A DNA stretch of 64,000 nucleotides, taken from the NCBI GenBank assembly GCA_903895725.1, contig CAITUV010000017.1, forward strand, positions 1 through 64,000. Reading direction: 5' to 3'. The notes under the pieces were generated by a model, which searched no databases, was not told the DNA's origin, and worked only from the letters and a program-made list of their open reading frames with translations. Source of the stretch: an uncultured Myxococcales bacterium. GTDB taxonomy: Bacteria > Myxococcota_A > UBA9042 > CAIXZC01. Every line of letters starts with the position of its first letter. Positions within the stretch are counted from its first letter, which is position 1. Positions 31,137 through 39,518 of this stretch are shown here, piece after piece. The position numbers and the translations under genes are program-made.

Positions 31137-34016
31137 CTAGTTGCACTGCGCCTCCAGCACGTACTCCCCCTTCCCGAAGTCAGGGCCGAGCTCGGGAGGT
31201 GCCATCCCATAACCGTCCACCACCACGTAGTACTTCGTCCCGGCCTTGGCCTCGAACTTCACGTGGTTGGTTCCCCAGGCGAGACAGTTGGCGGGGTTGC
31301 AGCCGAACCCCTTGTCCACCAGCACGAACAGATCCAGGTCCCATCCGGTGGACGTCAAGTCGAGCTCCACGGTACCATCCGCGGCGGGCTCGTACGCGTA
31401 GGCGAACTCCGGCCCGTCGTAGACCGCTGAATTGCACCCGTATCGGGCGCTCAGGTCCGTGCTCTCGTCCCCTCCATTGCTCCAGGTATCCGCCTTGCCG
31501 CAGGCCAGCGGATAGACCGCATTGCAGGCCGGGCAGGCGGGCGACGTTCCACAGTCGGCCTCGTCCTCGCAGTCGGTCATCCCGTCCAGGTCGTCGTCCG
31601 CCCCGTCGTCGCACACCATCTCCTTGTCGGGCTGGCAGCCGAGCGAAAAGACGTACGTGCCCATGGCCGCCTGGTACCCGTCCACGATGATGTTGTAGGG
31701 TTCCCCCTTCTTGGCCTCGAATTTCACCGTGTCGAGCCCGTGCGCAATGCAGTCGGCCGGATCGCAGAGCTGCCCCTCCACCACGATGAGGTCGGTGGAT
31801 GCCGTCTCCTGAGACAGCTGGGCCTCCACCTGCATGTCATACGGAGGCACGAACCGGTACGCCACTTCCGGCCCGGCGTACACGTACTGCTTGCACGCAT
31901 ACTCCGAGATGGCCAGCGTGCTGCCCCAGCCGAAGTTGGCAAAGGCCTCGGTAAAGCCGCACGCGACGGTCTTTGCGGGCAGGCAGTGCGAAACGCATTC
32001 GACAGCCTGGTAGCAGTCGTTGTCCTCGCAGTCGGACAGCTTGTCCAGGTCGTTGTCCACCCCGTCATGACAGGCCGTCTCCACGAACGAAGGGCAGCTC
32101 ACCTCGATGTCGAACTTGCCGTTGGCTCCCGCATAGCCGTCCACGACGAAGTAGTAGCTCTTGCCCGCCTCGGCCGGGAACGTGACCTTCTTGAGCCCCC
32201 AAGCGATGCATCCTGCCGGCCGGCACCCCTGCCCATCGTCCCGCAGAATGAGCAGGTCGGTCTGCGCCGTCTCGCCGGTCAGCTTGACCGTCACGTTGAA
32301 GCTGCCGGGCGAATCGAACCGGTACGCGAACTCAGGCCCGCCGTACTCCCATTCGTTGTCGAGGCACCCCTTGTTCTCCTTCACCTCCTTGTAGGTGGTG
32401 ATGGCATCGGTGGCCCCGAGACCGTAGTTGGCACCGAAGTCCTTGGAGTTGCACGACAGTGTCCAGATCGGGAGGCACTTGGGCTGCGGGCAGGCCGGCG
32501 TGTCCGCACAGTCACCGTCGTCGCAGTCGGTCACCCCGTCCTTGTCTTCGTCCAGGCCGTCGTCGCAGTATTGCTCCTGGTGTGGGAGGCAGGCGACCGA
32601 GATGGTGTAGTCCGCCCCTTCGGCCCCGTCCACGACCAGGAAATAGGCCCGTCCGGTGAACATCTCGAAGTTCAGCACCCCCTGGCTGGATGCCCGGCAG
32701 TTGTCCGACTGACAGCCGTTTCCCGGGGCCTCCAGGACCTGAACCGACATGCCCGGTACCGTCGGTACCAGCGAGACCGCAACGCTCCCGTCGAACGGGG
32801 CCACGAACGCATACGTGTACTCCGGCCCCGGCAGCGACCCCTCCGTGCAGGAGTACTGCGACACGTTGTCGGTTGCCCCGTCGCCCAGCGTGGACCAGTT
32901 GTCCGATGCGCCGCAGAAGAGCGTCCACTTCGGATAGCACGTCTCGGATGAGCAGGAGTTCGACGGTCCCGGAATGCACTGCCCGAACTTGCAGTGGTCA
33001 TTCACCGTGCACTCGTCCCCGTCATCGCACGGATAGGTCGAGAACGAGTTGAGGCAGCCGTTTTCCGTGTCGCACGTGTCGATGGTGCACGTGTTCCCGT
33101 CGTCGCAGGAGCGGGGGGCAGACCCGACGCACTTGCCCGAGAAGCACAGGTCCGCAACCGTGCATGCGTTCCCGTCATCGCACGGCCTGCCGTTCTCCCG
33201 GACAATCTTGACGCAGGCACCGGTCTCAGGAGCGCACACCGACTTCTGACAGGGGTTGTCCTCGGTATCCGCACACACCTTCACCGACGATTGCGGGACC
33301 TTGCACGTGCCGAACACGCACTTGACCTTCCCGTTGCATTCGTTCCCGTCGTCGAACGCCAGGCAGTAGTCGTCGTTCTCGCACGCACAATCCCCCGTCT
33401 CCTCCCCGCCGCACACGGCCCCGTCGCATCGATCGTTCTTCGTGCACCCGTTGCCATCGTCGCACACGTTCTCGTTGGGGACGAACACGCATCCCTTGTC
33501 CGGCTGGCAAGAGTCCGTGGTGCATGGGTTTCCGTCATCGCAGTATGCCGGCGTGCCCCGGCAGTGGCCATCCAGCGAGCACACGGTCTCCTGGGTACAG
33601 GCGTTCTCATCGTCGCACGCCTCACCCGGTGACCGGGGGCCGGCCCGGCACTCGCCCAGGTGCTTGTCGCACACCGCCTTCTCGCACGGGAACAACGGGA
33701 TCGGCTTCCCCTCGCAATCCGAGTCCTTGTTGCATCCGAGCGTGGGCATGCCGCCGTCCGCGTCCCCGGCATCGAGGTGCCGGGCACCGTCCCAGAGCCA
33801 TACGTCCACGTCCGGTGCCTCCGGCACTTCTCCGGGAAATCCACCATCTCCCAGCGTGTCGCCCACCGCGTCCGGGCCCTCGGTCGAACCGTCGGGAAGC
33901 ACGATTCCGTCCGGCCCGGATCTTGCATCCGCATCCGCCCCGGGCTTGACGTTCGTGCCTTCCCCGCAACCGAGCAACACGACCAGGAGCGATGCTGCCA
34001 GCCACTCCCTCTTCAT
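31137..34016 (-). CDS. Cys-rich lipoprotein with four PPC-like modules
   Basis: Encodes 959 residues; ATG 34016 follows GGGAGGT. Lipobox LLGC (Cys17) and an acidic Asp/Pro/Gly spacer to about 85 lead into CNDGN-type Cys-rich modules (about 90-350: CDDGNPCTTDSCQPDKGC and similar). From about 357 there are four ~150-residue modules. Each has C.P.WTL.C...D....LGATD.., GPE[FY].Y.F..P, a conserved YYFVVDGY-like strand, and a closing Cys segment (YCDDGLDEDKDGVTDCDDGDC-like) that resembles a calcium loop. They look like bacterial pre-peptidase C-terminal (PPC) domains. Surface location and ligand binding are inferred. Part of the 35570-to-30066 minus-strand group. Confidence 0.8.
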   Translation of the reverse strand: MKREWLAASLLVVLLGCGEGTNVKPGADADARSGPDGIVLPDGSTEGPDAVGDTLGDGGFPGEVPEAPDVDVWLWDGARHLDAGDADGGMPTLGCNKDSDCEGKPIPLFPCEKAVCDKHLGECRAGPRSPGEACDDENACTQETVCSLDGHCRGTPAYCDDGNPCTTDSCQPDKGCVFVPNENVCDDGNGCTKNDRCDGAVCGGEETGDCACENDDYCLAFDDGNECNGKVKCVFGTCKVPQSSVKVCADTEDNPCQKSVCAPETGACVKIVRENGRPCDDGNACTVADLCFSGKCVGSAPRSCDDGNTCTIDTCDTENGCLNSFSTYPCDDGDECTVNDHCKFGQCIPGPSNSCSSETCYPKWTLFCGASDNWSTLGDGATDNVSQYSCTEGSLPGPEYTYAFVAPFDGSVAVSLVPTVPGMSVQVLEAPGNGCQSDNCRASSQGVLNFEMFTGRAYFLVVDGAEGADYTISVACLPHQEQYCDDGLDEDKDGVTDCDDGDCADTPACPQPKCLPIWTLSCNSKDFGANYGLGATDAITTYKEVKENKGCLDNEWEYGGPEFAYRFDSPGSFNVTVKLTGETAQTDLLILRDDGQGCRPAGCIAWGLKKVTFPAEAGKSYYFVVDGYAGANGKFDIEVSCPSFVETACHDGVDNDLDKLSDCEDNDCYQAVECVSHCLPAKTVACGFTEAFANFGWGSTLAISEYACKQYVYAGPEVAYRFVPPYDMQVEAQLSQETASTDLIVVEGQLCDPADCIAHGLDTVKFEAKKGEPYNIIVDGYQAAMGTYVFSLGCQPDKEMVCDDGADDDLDGMTDCEDEADCGTSPACPACNAVYPLACGKADTWSNGGDESTDLSARYGCNSAVYDGPEFAYAYEPAADGTVELDLTSTGWDLDLFVLVDKGFGCNPANCLAWGTNHVKFEAKAGTKYYVVVDGYGMAPPELGPDFGKGEYVLEAQCN

Positions 34017-34055
34017 GGATACCTCCCGTTGCACCCGGAACTGCACCGCGTCCGC

Positions 34056-34790
34056 CTACTTCCTCTTCCAGTCGACCCGGTATGCCTTCCAGCCGGCAAA
34101 CGATCCCTGCTCGACCTCACCCGCCGGAGTCACTCGGATGGTGAACGCTTCCCCCGTTGCTGCCTTTCCACGGCGTTCCGGCGCCCCTGCGGCCGACGGC
34201 CCCAGCAGCCGGGCCGACATTCGATTCCCCCCGTCCAGCACGAAGAACTCGTCGATGAAGTAGAGCTTCCGGTCCGCGGCCACCTTTCGGGGGTTGAACT
34301 CCTCCCGGTACGCCTCCGACATCCGGGCAAGCACCCGGAGGAACGCGGACAGCTCCTCCGCTCGCCGGGCCAGCGACTCCACCGAGCTCTCCCGGCGGTC
34401 CTTCTTGACCACCACCGATACCGAGACCTCCAGGTAGTTCTGTGCCGCGGCCTTGAACCGCATCTCTTCCACCATGGCGCCGTACCCGAAGCCCGAGGCC
34501 AGCTGCGCCAGCTGCTTGACCGCAGCATCTCGCGGAGCCCCCGACAACGACAGCCCCATACAAAGCTCTCCGCCGCACGGAACGTCGGATATCAGGACCT
34601 CTCCCTGCACCAGCAGACCCGCCCGCTGACCGTACTTGCGAAAGGCCTCGTCCAGGAGTGGAGTCGCCCGATCCTCCGCCTCCAGGCCCCCTCCCCAGGA
34701 CAGGCACAGGACGACCAGGACGGACATCGCACCACTCATCCGAATCCAGGAGCTGCAGGTGGTTCGTCGGAAAACTGAGTCAACGATCAT
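34056..34790 (-). CDS. Exported protein of unknown function
   Basis: Encodes 244 residues. ATG 34790 is chosen because GGAGGGG lies nine bases upstream; the next ATGs have no ribosome site. A hydrophobic segment (about 22-38: MSVLVVLCLSWGGGLEA) looks like a signal peptide with a long basic n-region, possibly cleaved after LEA. The mature part has one Cys pair (CGGELC), a helical region (ESSVESLARRAEELSAFLRVLARM) and a basic C-terminus. I do not recognise a family. It lies between the metallophosphoesterase and the Cys-rich/PPC lipoprotein genes, 40-43 bp from each, and is probably co-transcribed. Confidence 0.65.
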   Translation of the reverse strand: MIVDSVFRRTTCSSWIRMSGAMSVLVVLCLSWGGGLEAEDRATPLLDEAFRKYGQRAGLLVQGEVLISDVPCGGELCMGLSLSGAPRDAAVKQLAQLASGFGYGAMVEEMRFKAAAQNYLEVSVSVVVKKDRRESSVESLARRAEELSAFLRVLARMSEAYREEFNPRKVAADRKLYFIDEFFVLDGGNRMSARLLGPSAAGAPERRGKAATGEAFTIRVTPAGEVEQGSFAGWKAYRVDWKRK

Positions 34791-34832
34791 GGACGTGGCC
34801 CCTCCGGCGGTCCCCCGTCGCACGCGAGGTGC

Positions 34833-35570
34833 TCACGAGCCGGTCATCAGCCGCTCGCCGAAGCGTGCCTCGAGCCCCGCCTCCGCGATCTTGGCCGCAG
34901 TCTTCTGCCGGTCGTAGTCGAAGCGATGGATGACCAGCTCGCCCGTGTCTCCGTCCAGCGTCGCTACGGCCCCACGCGGATCCCGGTCCCGAGGCTGTCC
35001 CGTGCTCCCGATGCTGGCGATGAACTTGGCACCTTCCTCGAACTGCACCGCCGTCGGCTGCACCTCCTTGGCCTTCCCATCGCTCAGCCGGAATGCCCTT
35101 ACCAGGTGCGAGTGCCCCAGCAGCGAAACCTTGGTCAGCTTCTCGTACATCCGCAGGTGGGCCTGCGCATCATCCTTGAACACGACATAGAAATACCCGC
35201 TCGGGCAGATCGGCGCGGAGTGAAAGAACGAAACCCCCGCCGATTCCCTCCGGTGCGTGTAGGGAAGCTGGAACAACCACTCCAGGTTCTCCGGAGAAAG
35301 CTGGCGCCGGGTCCACTGAATGGCCACCCGGGCCGCATCGTAGTAGTACTCCGTCGACATCGCCCCAATTACCGCCGCATCGTGGTTGCCCAGCAGCGTG
35401 ACGCTCGCATTCTCCCGGACCAGCTCGCAGCACTCGTTCGGGTTGGGCCCATACCCCACCACGTCCCCGAGACAGACGATCTCGTCCACCTTCTCGTTGT
35501 CCAGCCACTTCAGCGCCGCTTCCAGCGCTTCCATGTTGGAGTGAACATCCGACACAATCCCGAATCGCAT
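34833..35570 (-). CDS. YfcE/MJ0936-type metallophosphoesterase
   Basis: Encodes 245 residues from ATG 35570, four bases after GGAGGG. All five metal-site motifs are present: D8-x-H10 (GIVSDVHSNMEAL), GDVVGYGPNP, GNHDAAV, FFHSAP and GHSHLVRAF. The small size and the GDVVGYGPNPNEC segment place it in the calcineurin-like YfcE group of cytosolic phosphodiesterases. The substrate is unknown. It is the first gene of a minus-strand group and has a promoter TTGCTC-N17-TAGAAT just upstream. Confidence 0.88.
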   Translation of the reverse strand: MRFGIVSDVHSNMEALEAALKWLDNEKVDEIVCLGDVVGYGPNPNECCELVRENASVTLLGNHDAAVIGAMSTEYYYDAARVAIQWTRRQLSPENLEWLFQLPYTHRRESAGVSFFHSAPICPSGYFYVVFKDDAQAHLRMYEKLTKVSLLGHSHLVRAFRLSDGKAKEVQPTAVQFEEGAKFIASIGSTGQPRDRDPRGAVATLDGDTGELVIHRFDYDRQKTAAKIAEAGLEARFGERLMTGS

Positions 35571-35594
35571 TTCGCCCTCCACGGACGAAACAGG

Positions 35595-35623
35595 ATTCTA
35601 CCCCGCCCCCGCCCCACGAGCAA
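35595..35623 (-). promoter_or_regulatory. Putative promoter of the metallophosphoesterase group
   Basis: Minus strand TTGCTC (35623-35618), 17-bp spacer, TAGAAT (35600-35595), 24 bp upstream of the start. The spacer is almost pure G/C (GGGGCGGGG). Confidence 0.6.
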
Positions 35624-35689
35624 TCTCTTTCACGTCGAATTCCCCCCCAAGCCCTGCCTTCCCTCTGTTTTCTCGCCTCGACCTCAGCC

Positions 35690-35745
35690 GTGAGCCCCCA
35701 AGCCCCCAGCCCCGAACCTCGAACCTCGAGCCCCGCCTTGTCCCA
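35690..35745. repeat. GAGCCCC/GAACCTC microsatellite between divergent genes
   Basis: GAGCCCCCAAGCCCCCAG, then two GAACCTC units and GAGCCCCG. This is the reverse orientation of the GGGGCTC part of the composite microsatellites at 19797 and 25768, without the second hexamer block. Confidence 0.6.
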
Positions 35746-35799
35746 CTTTCTGGATCTCTTCCCAATCTGCGGTACCCTTCCTTTGGAAGGGGTGTTGCC

Positions 35800-36936
35800 A
35801 TGCCGGTTCTCCTGCTGTCTACGCTTCTGCTCATCTCCCAGCCCGTGGCCGATCCTCTGTTCTTTGCGAGGAACAGCCCGCAGTGCCTGGTGGACCACGT
35901 CGTACGAGGCAATCCGTTGCCCTTGATCGTCCGGACCGAATTCCCGGCGTGCCCGTGGAATGCCGACGACATAGCGCTCGTCGAGATCGGGCGCTCCTAT
36001 TCGCACTATTCCTGGTGGAACTTCGAGCGCACTGCCAATCTCGAAATCGCTGCCACCCGAATCGACGGGACGATCCTGCTGCCCGGAGAGGTGCTCAGCT
36101 ACAACGAGGCCGTCGGCGAACGCACCTCCGAGCGGGGGTTCCAGCAGGCCAAGGTGATTGCCGAGTCCGGCTACATCGACGGGGTAGGGGGTGGGATCTG
36201 CCAGCCCGCCAGCATGCTGTTTGCCGCCTCCCTCATGGCCGGCCTCGAGATCGAAGAGCGCCACCCGCACCGCTTCCGAGTCCCCTACATGCCCCCCGGT
36301 CTCGATGCCACCGTCGACTGGGGCAAGAAGGACCTCAAGATCCGCAACAACACCGACTTCCCCGTGATCTTCCACCTCGGTCAGATCGAGCGGGGGGAGT
36401 TCCTCGTGCGCGTCATGGCACCGGTCCGAACGTTCCGCGTCCACTACAAGTACGAGCTCGTCAAGGAGGTTCCCTCTGACGCCGTGCAATTCGAGGTCGA
36501 CGCGGCCAACCGTGATCTCGTGCACTACTACGGCCGCCCAGGAATCGAGATCGCCAAGACCATCTGGCGAAAGGACCTCAGGGACGGCAAGACCCGAAAG
36601 GTCAAGGTCCTCAACGACGAGTACTGGCCAAGCCCCTGGGTGCTGCGGGTACCGTCTCTGCCCGGCGGCAAGAAGTTCCGGTCCGGTCTTTCTCAGGGCG
36701 ACATCGCCGGCATTCTCAAGGGCTCGAAATACTCGGTCCGAATGGCCCGCTTTGCCGACGTCGACCGAGACAACAAGGAATACATCCCCATACCGGGAAT
36801 CCCCGCCAAACGGCTGGCCCGCTTCACTCGGTTTTCGGAGCTTCCCCCGAAATCGGATTCGGCTGCGACGGCAGAGCTTCCGATTGCGACGGACGTGGCG
36901 AAGGGCACGAAGGCAAGAGAGCAAGCCGTTCAATGA
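35800..36936 (+). CDS. VanW-like protein, exported
   Basis: Encodes 378 residues; ATG 35800 follows GGAAGGGG. An N-terminal hydrophobic stretch (MPVLLLSTLLLISQPVA) acts as signal peptide. The VanW-like domain (about 65-195) includes NLEIAATRIDGTILLPGEVLSYNEAVG, GFQQAKVIAES, and GGGICQPASMLFAASLMAGLEIEERHPH, where the Cys and His are typical of the family. VanW is found with vancomycin-resistance clusters but its biochemical role is unknown; a link to cell-wall metabolism is inferred. The last ~113 bp overlap the convergent HAD gene, and the C-terminal ~35 residues look like low-complexity tail. Confidence 0.82.
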   Translation: MPVLLLSTLLLISQPVADPLFFARNSPQCLVDHVVRGNPLPLIVRTEFPACPWNADDIALVEIGRSYSHYSWWNFERTANLEIAATRIDGTILLPGEVLSYNEAVGERTSERGFQQAKVIAESGYIDGVGGGICQPASMLFAASLMAGLEIEERHPHRFRVPYMPPGLDATVDWGKKDLKIRNNTDFPVIFHLGQIERGEFLVRVMAPVRTFRVHYKYELVKEVPSDAVQFEVDAANRDLVHYYGRPGIEIAKTIWRKDLRDGKTRKVKVLNDEYWPSPWVLRVPSLPGGKKFRSGLSQGDIAGILKGSKYSVRMARFADVDRDNKEYIPIPGIPAKRLARFTRFSELPPKSDSAATAELPIATDVAKGTKAREQAVQ

Positions 36937-37810
36937 CCTCGGCTATGGCATCGGTGCCGTTGTCGCCGATGCGGAACAAGGCAGCCTGACACGCCTCCGG
37001 CCGGCAGTTCCCCATGGCAAATCCGATCCCCACCGTGGACAGCATCTCGACATCGTTTCCGCTGTCGCCGAACAGAAGCGTCTGCTTCGGGTCGATTCCC
37101 GCCTCGGACAGGGCCGTCAGCACCGCATTGGCCTTGTTCACGCCTGGTGCCACAACCTCCACCGTGCGGGGGCTCGTTACCAGAGCCCGGGAACCGTCGT
37201 CCACCACCGCTGAGATCCGCGAAGCGACCCCTTCGACCTTGCCCGAACGGGTCAGCAGCATGACCTTGACCGCCCTGCCCGAGAATGCTGAGGGGTTCCC
37301 TTCGAGCACCCGGCTCGGCTGGATGAGCCCCGCCGCCAGCTCCCTGTCGAGCTCCTCCGTACTCCGGTCGATGACCGTCTCCTCCACATCGTGGACGACG
37401 ATGCCGATCAAGTCAGGATCGTCCTTCCCGGCCTCGAGCACTTTCACCACGACTTTCGGCTCCAGGTATCGAACCGCCCGCACCTGCAGGCTGTCCGGGT
37501 CCACCGACAGCGCTCCGTTGAAGAGCACGACCGGCAGCGTCGGTGCAAGGTCCGCCAGGAACGGCTTGACCTGCTCCAGCGTGCGTCCGGTCGCGACCCC
37601 GACCTGTCCCCCGCATGCCTTGTACCGTTCCAGCGCCCTCACCGTGGCGGGTCGGACCCTGTGGTCCGTTCCCAGCACCGTGCCGTCCAGGTCCACATAC
37701 ACGGCCCCGAACCGCACGTGTGCCGCAGGGGAACAGGCGCATGACGCAGCCGCCGCTGCAATCAGGAGGGCCCGGAGCAGCACGGGGCGAAGAGGGGGGA
37801 TGGCCATCAT
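36824..37810 (-). CDS. Cof-type HAD phosphatase with lipoprotein-like signal
   Basis: Encodes 328 residues from ATG 37810 (MMAIPPL), with GGGAG upstream. The HAD core is intact: DLDGTVL at 40-46 (nucleophile and acid/base), LFNGA, and GDSGNDVEMLSTVGIGFAMGN for motifs III/IV. A Cof-type cap lies between. Such enzymes dephosphorylate sugar phosphates, PLP or FMN. The odd feature is the N-terminus: a hydrophobic run ending AAASCACS, which looks like a lipobox, so the enzyme may be exported and lipidated. It starts 11 bp after the zinc-ribbon gene. Its 3' end overlaps the VanW gene on the opposite strand by 113 bp, and the overlapping tail is Pro/Ser-rich. Confidence 0.82.
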   Translation of the reverse strand: MMAIPPLRPVLLRALLIAAAAASCACSPAAHVRFGAVYVDLDGTVLGTDHRVRPATVRALERYKACGGQVGVATGRTLEQVKPFLADLAPTLPVVLFNGALSVDPDSLQVRAVRYLEPKVVVKVLEAGKDDPDLIGIVVHDVEETVIDRSTEELDRELAAGLIQPSRVLEGNPSAFSGRAVKVMLLTRSGKVEGVASRISAVVDDGSRALVTSPRTVEVVAPGVNKANAVLTALSEAGIDPKQTLLFGDSGNDVEMLSTVGIGFAMGNCRPEACQAALFRIGDNGTDAIAEVIERLALLPSCPSPRPSQSEALPSQPNPISGEAPKTE

Positions 37811-37821
37811 CTCCCGTCCGC

Positions 37822-38166
37822 TCACTCCCCAAGCCCCAGGATCTTCCGGAAGAACCCGGTCCGCTGCTTGGTCTGCTGCTTCAGGAACAGGTCCTCCAGC
37901 TCGCCCCGGTCGAAGAAGATTCCTTCGCAGTGCGAGCAAACGTCCACCTGGATGCCCGAAAGCTCCCGCTCAGCCATCCCGTGGCCGCACTTGGGGCAGC
38001 TCATCCAGTGAAGCTGCCGCAGCCGCTCCCGTTCCGCGGCCTTCTCCTGGGCTTCCTCTTCCTTGATCCGCTGCTCCCGCTCCGCCCGGAGCTTCTCGAT
38101 GAGCTTGCGCTCCTGCTCCTGGAAATAGGCTTCCTCGTTGCCGTGCGGCTTCCTGGGCGCTTTCAT
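37822..38166 (-). CDS. Zinc-ribbon (zf-TFIIB) protein
   Basis: Encodes 114 residues; ATG 38166 follows GGAGGA four bases upstream. The N-terminal half is a charged helix (YFQEQERKLIEKLRAEREQRIKEEEAQEKAAERERL, about 15-50). The C-terminal half contains CPKCGHGM and CSHCEGIFFDRGELEDL, the TFIIB-type zinc ribbon with four zinc-binding cysteines. Proteins of this type are widespread small factors of unknown role. The HAD gene follows after 11 bp. Confidence 0.85.
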   Translation of the reverse strand: MKAPRKPHGNEEAYFQEQERKLIEKLRAEREQRIKEEEAQEKAAERERLRQLHWMSCPKCGHGMAERELSGIQVDVCSHCEGIFFDRGELEDLFLKQQTKQRTGFFRKILGLGE

Positions 38167-38250
38167 CCATTCCTCCGTCCCCAAAGATCCCAATCCTGAG
38201 AAAATGGCTACTATCTCCCAGTGCACATGTCAAGGCCGACCCGACAGGGG

Positions 38251-39516
38251 CTACACAACCCTTCGACCCCGCTTGTACACCTGGAGAACCGGGTTGTGCC
38301 CATACAGATAGAGGATCTCCTGCCAGTCCATGGCATCAAGAATCAGGAAGTCGGCCAGGAGCCCTCGGGAGATGCGCCCGACCTGGTGCTCCATGCGGAT
38401 GGCCCGGGCAGCGCCGCGGGTGATGGCCCGCAGTGCTACGGCCGGCGCAAGGCCGCAGTGCGTGCACCCCATGGTCCCCATGAGCCACAGGTTGCGGGTA
38501 TGCGAAGAACCGGGATTGTAGTCGGTCGACAGCGCCACGTCGCATCCGGCCTGGGTAAACAGCCTGCCGTCCGGGTAGCGCTTCTTGTTCAGGAAGAACG
38601 TGGCTCCGGGGAGCAGGACCGCCACCGTCCCCTGCATGGCCATGAACCGGGCATCGTCGGCCGTCGCGAAGTCGAGATGGTCGGCGCTGGCGGCCCCCAC
38701 TCGGGCGGCCAGCAACGCGCCGCCGGAGTGAGAAAGCTGCTCCGCATGCACCTTGGGAATCAGCCCGTACTCTGCCCCCGATTCCAGAATCTCCCGGCTC
38801 TCGTCCGGCGTGAACGCTCCGTTCTCGCAGAACACGTCGCAGAATCGGGCCAGGTTCCTCCTCGCCACCTCCGGGATCATCTCCCGGGTCAGCATGTCGA
38901 TGTAGCGGCGTCGCTCCTGTCGATGCTCCGGCGGCACGATGTGCGCACCGAGAAACGTCGGAACCACGTCCACCGGGTGACGGGTCTGCAACGACCGCAT
39001 CACTTCCAGCAGCTTGATCTCGCTTTCCGGGTCGAGCCCGTATCCGCTCTTGGACTCGACCGTGGTGACCCCGAGCTTCAGAAAGTCATCCAGGCGGGCG
39101 AGCCCCGCCGTGAACAGCGCATCGGCCCCGGCCCGGCGGGTTGCGGTCATGGTGTTCACGATGCCCCCGCCCGCTGCCGCAATCTCCTCGTAGGTCGCAC
39201 CCATGGACCGAAGAGCAAACTCGTTGGCGCGGTTGCCCGCAAACAGGAGATGACTGTGGCACTCCACCAGCCCCGGCATCACCACCCGTCCCCCGGCATC
39301 GAGAATCCGGGTCGTGGGCGATTCCTCGTTCGAAAGATCCTGCTCGAGACCCACCCAGACGACCTTTCCGTCCTCCGCCACCATGGCAGCATCCGGAATG
39401 ATCTCGAGGATCCGCTCCGCCGGAGCCTTCCCCAACTCGCCGGCTGCCGAGTCCATGGTCAGGAGCTGGCCGATGTTCCGGACCACCAGGCGTCCCCGGC
39501 CGTCAACCTCCTGCAT
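38251..39516 (-). CDS. hutI: Imidazolonepropionase
   Basis: Encodes 421 residues; ATG 39516 sits nine bases after GGAGG, two codons inside a possible GTG start at 39522. Amidohydrolase metal site: GLVECHSHLLFAGNR, the HAEQLSH segment, and STDYNPGSS near the C-terminus, all diagnostic of HutI. ESKSGYGLD is also conserved. The enzyme opens imidazolone-propionate to N-formimino-glutamate in histidine degradation. No other hut gene is nearby. It starts two bases after the stop of the upstream membrane-protein gene, implying coupling between functions that seem unrelated. Confidence 0.92.
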   Translation of the reverse strand: MQEVDGRGRLVVRNIGQLLTMDSAAGELGKAPAERILEIIPDAAMVAEDGKVVWVGLEQDLSNEESPTTRILDAGGRVVMPGLVECHSHLLFAGNRANEFALRSMGATYEEIAAAGGGIVNTMTATRRAGADALFTAGLARLDDFLKLGVTTVESKSGYGLDPESEIKLLEVMRSLQTRHPVDVVPTFLGAHIVPPEHRQERRRYIDMLTREMIPEVARRNLARFCDVFCENGAFTPDESREILESGAEYGLIPKVHAEQLSHSGGALLAARVGAASADHLDFATADDARFMAMQGTVAVLLPGATFFLNKKRYPDGRLFTQAGCDVALSTDYNPGSSHTRNLWLMGTMGCTHCGLAPAVALRAITRGAARAIRMEHQVGRISRGLLADFLILDAMDWQEILYLYGHNPVLQVYKRGRRVV

Positions 39517-39518
39517 CG

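Noticed and set aside
35739..35778. TTGTCC with TACCCT as promoter for the VanW gene
   Set aside because: Spacer of 28 bp is too long; no better pair was found.
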